Below, piece by piece: positions 57,937 to 64,000 of a DNA stretch of 64,000 nt. Below the pieces are notes generated by a model that was not told the origin of the DNA, did not search any database, and saw only the letters and a list, made by a program, of their open reading frames with translations. The stretch lies in NCBI RefSeq assembly GCF_910594005.1, contig NW_025316718.1, positions 62,001 to 126,000 of the forward strand, read 5' to 3'. Made by a program: the position numbers and the translations under genes. The DNA is from Cervus elaphus. Its lineage: Eukaryota; Chordata; Mammalia; Artiodactyla; Cervidae. The number at the start of each line of letters is the position of its first letter. Position 1 is the stretch's first letter.

Positions 57937-59519
57937 GTTCTTGGGGTTTCTCTGGAGTGCCATCAAGGAAATCAAGGCTCCTTTCATGTGTGATGTGCAA
58001 CACGGAATTGCTCTGCACACAGGGCAGGGGAATCTGGCCTCATCTCGCGGCGAGGGGGAAGTCTCATGGTTTTTCTCGACATGCGGCGGGAACCTGGGGT
58101 ATATTCTCGAGTTACGACGGGGATGGCCCTTCCACCTACGTGTTTGTTCATCGACGGCAGGACTCCTGCCTAGTTGCGAGGGACAACTCGGGATTCTCCT
58201 CGAGCCTTGGCAGGGCAATTGGGACGCCTCTCCAGCTGAGGCGGGAGAACAAGGGTCCCTTTCCACGTGCCACAGGGATCCTGGGACTCCTATCAAGTTT
58301 CCCGAGGAGTCAGGCATCGTCTCCTTTGGAGGCACTAATCTCCGCGTACCTCTGGTGTTTTCAAAGGACGTGAGGTCTCCGGTCACGATGAGGTGGGGAA
58401 CCAGTTCTTTTTCTGTGGTCTCCACAGGGGATTCAGACATCCTTTCATCTTGGGAGATGCAAGACGAGCCTGCATTCAAGTCACTGCAGGGATATCCGGC
58501 CTTATTTCGAGTCAGGGCTTCGCGGTGTCCATTCCACTTGAGACCGCAAACTCAGTACATAGGTAGAGCTGAGAGAAGCCTCCTCTGGAGGTGCTTGTGG
58601 TAAGGTGGTATTCCTCTGGAGTCGAAGCCAGGGACTAACCTCTCATCTCGAGTTGATTGTTGGTCCACGGAGCTCTTTCGTGTTGCTACAGTGACCTCAG
58701 GATCCCGCTAGCCTTGAAACAGGGTTCTTGGGGTTTCTCTGGAGTGCCATCAAGGAAATCAAGGCTCCTTTCATGTGTGATGTGCAACACGGAATTGCTC
58801 TGCACGCAGTGCAGGGGAATCGGGCCTCATCTCGCGGCGAGGGGGAAGTCTCATGGTTTTTCTCGAGTTGCGGCGGTAACCTGGGGTATATTCTCGAGTT
58901 ACAATGGGGATGGCCCTTCCACCCACGTGTTTGTTCAGCGACGTCAGGACTCCTGCCTAGTTGCGAGGGACAACTCGGGATTCTCCTCGAGGCTTGGCAG
59001 GGCAATTGGGACGCCTCTCCAGCTGAGGCGGGAGACCAAGGGTCCCTTTCCACGTGCAACAGGAATCCTGGGACTCCTATCAAGTTTCACGAGGAGTCAG
59101 GCATCGTCTCCTTTGGAGGCACTGATCTCCGCATACCTCTGGAGTTTTCAAAGGATGTGAGGCCTCCGGTCACGATGAGGTGGGGAACTAGGTCTTTCTC
59201 TGTGGTCTCCACCGGGGATTCAGACATCCTTTCATCTTCGGAAATGCAAGACGAGCCTGCATTCAAGTCACTGCAGAGATATCCGGCCTTATTTCGAGTC
59301 AGGGCATCGCGGTGTCCATTAAACTTGAGGCCGCAAACTCAGGGTCCCTCTCACATACCTAGAGCTGACAGAAGCCTCCTCTTGAGGTGCTTGTGGTAAG
59401 GTGGTATTCCTCTGGAGTCGAAGCCAGGGACTAACCTCTCATCTCGAGTTGATTTTTGGTCCACGGAGCTCTTTCGTGTTGCTACAGTGACCTCAGGATC
59501 CCTCTAGCCTTGAAACAGT
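57937..59519 (+). repeat. Monomers 74-75 (trimer T-related)
   Basis: Monomer 57937-58723 (787 bp) starts like 3971 (gcacacagggc) but continues like 23777 (cctacgtgtttgttcatcg, gtgaggtctcc, accagttctttttc, cagtacatagg). Monomer 58724-59519 (796 bp) carries ttacaatgggg and ttcggaaatgc, as do 3175 and 24564. Confidence 0.87.
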
Positions 59520-62500
59520 GTTCTTGGGGTTTCTCTGGAGTGCCATCAAGGAAATCAAGGCTCCTTTCATGTGTGATGTGCAACACGGAATTGCTCTGCA
59601 CGCAGTGCAGGGGAATCGGGCCTCATCTCGCGGCGAGGGGGAAGTCTCATGGTTTTTCTCGAGTTGCGGCGGGAACCTGGGGTATATTCTCGAGTTATGA
59701 CGGGGATGGCCCTTCCAGCCACGTGTTTGTTCAGCGACGTCAGGACTCCTGCCTAGTTGCGAGGAACAACTCGGGATTCTCCTCGAGGCTTGGCAGGGCA
59801 ATTGGGACGCCTCTCCAGCTGAGGCGGGAGACCAAGTGTCCCTTTACACGTGCCACAGGAATCCTGGGACTCCTATCAAGTTTCATGAGGAGTCAGGCAT
59901 CGTCTCCTTTGGAGGCACTGATCTCCGCGTACCTCGGGAATTTTCAAAGGATGTGAGGCCTCCGGTCGCGATGAGGTGGGGACAAGGTCTTTCTCTGTGG
60001 TCTCCACAGGGGATTCAGACATCCTTTCGTCTTGGGAGATGCAAGACGAGCCTGCATTCAAGTCACTGCAGGGATATCCGGCCTTATTTCGAGTCAGGGC
60101 ATCGCGGTGTCCATTCTACTTGATGCCGCAAAATCAGGGTCCCTCTCACATACCTTGAGCTGAGAGAAGCCTCCTCTTGAGGTGCTTGTGGTAAGGTGGA
60201 ATTCCTCTGGAGTCGAAGCCAGGGACTAACCTCTCATCTCGAGTTGACTTTTGGACCATGGAGCACTTTCGTGTTGCTACAGTGACCTCAGGATCCCTCT
60301 AGCCTTGAAACAGTGTTCTTGGGGTTTCTCTGGAGTGCCATTAAGGAAATCAAGGCTCCTTTCATGTGTGATGTGCAACACAGAATTGCTCTGCACCCAG
60401 TGCAGGGGAATCGGGCCTCATCTCGCGGCGAGGGGGAAGTCTCATGGTTTTTCTCGAGTTGCGGCGGGAACCTGCGGTATATTCTCGAGTAACGACGGGG
60501 ATGTTCCCTCCACCCACGTGTTTGTTCAGCGACGTCAGGACTCCTGCCTAGTTGCGAGGGACAACTCGGGATTCTCCTCGAGGCTTTGCAGGGCAATTGG
60601 GACGCCTCTCCAGCTGAGGCCGGAGACCAAGGGTCCCTTTCCACGTGCCACAGGAATCCTGGGACTCCTATCAAGTTTCACGAGGAGTCAGGCATCGTCT
60701 CCTTTGGAGGCACTGATCTCTGCGTACCTCTGGAGTTTTCAAAAGATGTGAGGCCTCCGGTCGCGATGAGGTGGGGAACTAGGTATTTCTCTTTGGTCTC
60801 CACAGGGGATTCAGACATCCTTTCGTCTTGGGAGATGCAAGACGAGCCTGCATTCAAGTCACTGCAGGGATATTCGGCCTCATTTCGAGTCAGGGCATCG
60901 CGGTGTCCATTCCACTTGAGGCCGCAAACTCAGGGTCCCTCTCACATACCTAGAGCTGACAGAAGCCTCCTCTTGAGGTGCTTGTGGTAAGGTGGTATTC
61001 CTCTGGAGTCGAAGCCAGGGACTAACCTCTCATCTCGAGTTGATTTTTGGTCCACGGAGCTCTTTCGTGTTGCTACAGTGACCTCAGGATCCCTCTAGCC
61101 TTGAAACAGTGTTCTTGGGGTTTCTCTGGAGTGCCATCAAGGAAATCAAGGCTCCTTTCATGTGTGATGTGCAACACGGAATTGCTCTGCACGCAATGCA
61201 GGATATCAGGCCACATTTTGCGGCGACGGGGAAGTCTCATGGATTTTCTCGAGTTGCGGTGGGAACCTGGGGTATATTCTGTGGTTATGACGGGGATGGC
61301 CCTTCCACACACGTGTTTGTTCAGCGATGTCAGGACTCCTGCCTAGTTGCGAGGGACAACTCGGGATTCTCCTCGAGGCTTGGCAGAGCAATTGGGACGC
61401 CTCTCCATCTGAGGCGGTAGACCAAGGGTCCCTTTCCACGTGCCACAGGAATCCTGGGACTCCTATCAAGTTTCACGAGGAGTCAGGCATCGTCTCCTTT
61501 GGAGGCACTGATCTCCGCGTACCTCTGGAGTTTTCAAAGGATGTGAGGCCTCCGGTCGCGATGAGGTGGGGAACTAGGTCTTTCTCTGTGGTCTCCACAG
61601 GGGATTCAGACATCCTTTCATCTTGGGAGATGCAAGACGAGCCTGCACTCAAGTCACTGCAGGGATATCCGGCCTTATTTCGTATCAGGGCATCGCAGTG
61701 TCCATTCCACTTGAGTCCGCAAAAGCAGGGTGCCTCTCACATACCTAGAGCTGAGAGAAGCCTCCTCTTGAGGTGCTTGTGGTAAGGTGGTATTCCTATG
61801 GAGTTGAAGCCAGGGACTAACCTCTCATCTCGAGTTGATTTTTGGTCCATGGAGCTCTTTCGTTTTGCTACAGTAACCTCAGGATCCCTCTAGCCTTGAA
61901 ACAGTGTTCTTGGGGTTTCTCTGGAGTGCCATCAAGGAAATCAAGGCTCCTTTCATGTTTGATGTGCAACACGGAATTGCTCTGTATGCAGTGCAGGAGA
62001 ATCGAGCCTCATCTCGGGGCGAGGGGGAAGTCTCATGGTTTTTCCCGAGTTGCGGCGGGACCGTGGGGTATATTCTCGAGTTATAACAGGGATGGCCCTT
62101 CCAGCCACGTGTTTGTTCAGCGACGTCAGGACTCCTGCCTAGTTGCGAGGGACAACTCGGGATTCTCCTCGAGGCTTGGCAGGGCAATTGGGACGCCTCT
62201 CCAGCTGAGGCGGGAGACCAAGGGTCCCTTTCCACGTGCCACAGGAATCCTGGGACTCCTATCAAGTTTCACGAGGAGTCAGGCATCGTCTCCTTTGGAG
62301 GCACTGATCTCCGTGTACCTCTGAAGTTTTCAAAGGATGTGAGGCCTCCGGTCGCGATGAGGTGGGGAAATAGGTCTTTCTCTGTGGTCTCCACAGGGGA
62401 TTCAGACATCCTTTCCTCTTGGGAGATGCAAGACGAGCCTGCATTTAAGTCACTGCAGGGATATCCGGCCTTATTTCGAGTCAGGGCATCGCGGTGTCCA

Positions 62501-63497
62501 TTCTACTTGAGGCCGCAAAATCAGGGTCCCTCTCACATACCTTGAGCTGAGAGAAGCCTCCTCTTGAGGTGCTTGTGGTAAGGTGGCATTCCTCTGGAGT
62601 CGAAGCCAGGGACTAACCTCTCATCTCGAGTTAACTTTTGGTCCATGGAGCTCTTTCGTGTTGCTACAGTGACCTCAGGATCCCTCTAGCCTTGAAACAG
62701 TGTTCTTGGGGTTTCTCTGGAGTGCCATCAAGGAAATCAAGGCTCCTTTCATGTGTGATGTGCAACACAGAATTGCTCTGCACCCAGTGCAGGGGAATTG
62801 GGCCTCATCTCGCGGCGAGGGGGAAGTCTCATGGTTTTTCTCGAGTTGCGGCGGGAACCTGCGGTATATTCTCGAGTTACGACGGGGATGGTCCCTCCAC
62901 CCACGTGTTTGTTCAGCGACGTAAGGACTCCTGCCTAGTTGCGAGGGACAACTCGGGATTCTCCTCGAGGCTTGTCAGGGCAATTGGGACGCCTCTCCAG
63001 CTGAGGCGGGAGACGAAGGGTCCCTTTCCATGTGCCACAGGAATCCTGGGACTCTTATCAAGTTTCACGAGGAGTCAGGCATCGTCTCCTTTGGAGGCAC
63101 TGATCTCCGCGTACCTCTGGAGTTTTCAAAGGATGTGAGGCCTCCGGTCGCGATGAGGTGGGGAACTAGGTCTTTCTCTGTGGTCTCCACAGGGGATTCA
63201 GACATCCTTTCATCTTGGGAGATGCAAGACGAGCCTGCATTCAAGTCACTGCAGGGATATCCGGCCTTATTTCGAGTCAGGGCATCGCGGTGTCCATTCC
63301 ACTTGAGGCCGCAAACTCAGGGTCCCTGTCACATACCTAGAGCTGAGAGAAGCCTCCTCTTGAGGTGCTTGTGGTAAGGTGGTATTCCTCTGGAGTCGAA
63401 GCCAGGGACTAACCTCTCATCTCGAGTTGATTTTTGGGCCACGGAGCTCTTTCGTGTGGCTACAGAGACGTCAGGATCCCTCTAGCCTTGAAACAGT
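59520..63497 (+). repeat. Monomers 76-80 (standard, S, D-like, Q, S-hybrid)
   Basis: Standard 59520 (795 bp, one base lost in ggggacaagg), S 60315 (796 bp, cacccagtgc, ctgaggccgg, ggtatttctc, cctcatttcg as in 21399), D-like 61111 (795 bp, gtggttatgac), Q 61906 (796 bp) and 62702 (796 bp), which begins as S (cacagaattg, cacccagtgc) but has a standard 3' half. Confidence 0.86.
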
Positions 63498-64000
63498 GTT
63501 CTTGGGGTTTCTCTGGAGTGCTATCAAGGAAATCAAGGCTCCATTCATGTGTGATGTGCAACACGGAATTGCTCTGCACGCAGTGCAGGGGAATCGGGCC
63601 TCATCTCGGGGCGAGGTGGAAGTCTCATGGTTTTTCCCGAGTTGCGGCGGGACCCTGGGGTATATTCTCGAGTTATAACGGGGATGGCCCTTCCAGCCAC
63701 GTGTTTGTTCAGCGAGGTCAGGACTCCTGCCTAGTTGCGAGGGACAACTCGGGATTCTCCTCGAGGCTTGGCAGGGCAATTGGGACGCCTTTCCAGCTGA
63801 GGCGGGCGACCAAGTGTTCCTTTCCATGTGCCACAGGAATCCTGGGACTCCTATCAACTTTCACGAGGAGTCAGGCATCGTCTCCTTTGGAGACACTGAT
63901 CTTCGCATACCTCTGGAGTTTTCAAAGGATGTGAGACCTCCGGGCGTGATGAGGTGGGGAACTAGATCTTTCTCTGAGGTCTCCACAGGGGATTCAGACA
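63498..64000 (+). repeat. Monomer 81, partial, R type
   Basis: The first 503 bp of an R monomer (gctatcaagg, ctccattcatg, gcgaggtggaag, ttataacggg), cut by the window end. It also carries the Q/R-type 3' variants tccgggcgtgatg and tagatctttctctgagg. Confidence 0.9.

Larger units (their letters stand above)
1..64000 (+). repeat. Satellite DNA array, ~796-bp monomer, pecoran ruminant satellite I-like
   Basis: Eighty full monomers and one partial follow each other without interruption or inversion. Starts defined by the motif gttcttgggg fall at 1, 797, 1593, 2388, 3175, 3971, 4757, 5552 and so on to 63498. The standard period is 796 bp; shorter ones (783-795) are explained by identifiable small deletions. 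By eye, neighbours differ at a few percent of positions, and segmental copies at well under one percent. Once per monomer most copies carry ggatcc (BamHI), ctgcag (PstI), gatatc (EcoRV), gagctc (SacI) and caattg (MfeI), so a ladder of about 0.8 kb is expected with these enzymes. The ~0.8-kb monomer with 31-bp subrepeats is the known design of ruminant satellite I; that attribution is inference from architecture. The array extends beyond both window ends. Confidence 0.97.

Noticed and set aside
1..64000. Many forward and reverse open frames of 60-300 codons
   Set aside because: They repeat with the monomer, overlap each other in several frames and on both strands, mostly lack an atg start, are broken at random in many copies, and show no domain or signal I recognise. 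They are satellite sequence.
1..64000. CENP-B box (ttcg, four bases, a, two bases, cggg)
   Set aside because: The best recurring near-match, ttcgagtcagggcat, has ttcg and the a but not the cggg; I found no full match on either strand by eye. A pattern search over both strands would settle it.
1..64000. CRISPR array or bacterial repeat system
   Set aside because: The 31-bp units are diverged and contiguous, without spacers, and nest inside a ~796-bp tandem monomer, which is typical of animal satellite DNA.
1..64000. Regular higher-order repeat with fixed period
   Set aside because: Offsets between best-matching blocks differ (1,591; 2,370; 7,955; 16,635; 21,389; about 46,050 bp) and block contents are reshuffled, so no single period explains the window.
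1..64000. Transposon, LTR, SINE/LINE, tRNA or rRNA sequence
   Set aside because: No stretch departs from the monomer alignment by more than small indels, so there is no room for an insertion.

Overview
The whole 64-kb window is one uninterrupted array of tandem satellite DNA. I find 80 complete monomers and one partial monomer, all head-to-tail in the same orientation, with no unrelated sequence between them. Taking an arbitrary monomer start at the motif gttcttgggg (position 1), repeat starts fall every 796 bp in the standard form, or every 783-795 bp where small deletions have occurred. The mean spacing is about 794 bp. No protein gene, RNA gene, transposon, CRISPR array or unique flanking sequence is present.

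Inside the monomer a diverged ~31-bp subrepeat is still visible, for example cgagtt-like cores at 141, 172, 203 and 234. A ~0.8-kb, GC-rich, CpG-containing monomer built from 31-bp subrepeats matches the known architecture of satellite I of pecoran ruminants (bovine 1.715, sheep/goat satellite I, cervid satellite I). The window therefore most likely comes from centromeric or pericentromeric heterochromatin of a deer- or bovid-type animal. The species cannot be fixed from this sequence alone, and the family assignment rests on architecture and recollection, not on an alignment.

There is no single fixed higher-order repeat. The array is a patchwork of locally duplicated groups. (1) 1-6111 recurs at 16636-21958, at first displaced by exactly 16,635 bp, with one 787-bp monomer removed from the second copy. 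(2) A trimer occurs in tandem at 7135-9504 and 9505-11879, and again 46 kb away at 55559-57936. (3) Another trimer occurs at 1593-3970 and 22982-25359, in contracted form at 18228-19818 and in hybrid form at 57937-59519. (4) 25-37 kb and 59.5-64 kb are built from four other variant types, here called Q, R, S and D. (5) 37-55 kb is dominated by standard monomers that share a 1-bp deletion, and it holds a 1,591-bp tandem duplication of a dimer.

Shared variants let three unequal-crossover junctions be placed inside hybrid monomers, at 9034-9096, 19585-19604 and 47949-48018. Long open frames exist in several frames on both strands. They are a by-product of a stop-poor 31-bp subrepeat whose length is 1 modulo 3, and I do not annotate them as genes. 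The window is best read as a record of satellite turnover by crossover and conversion.
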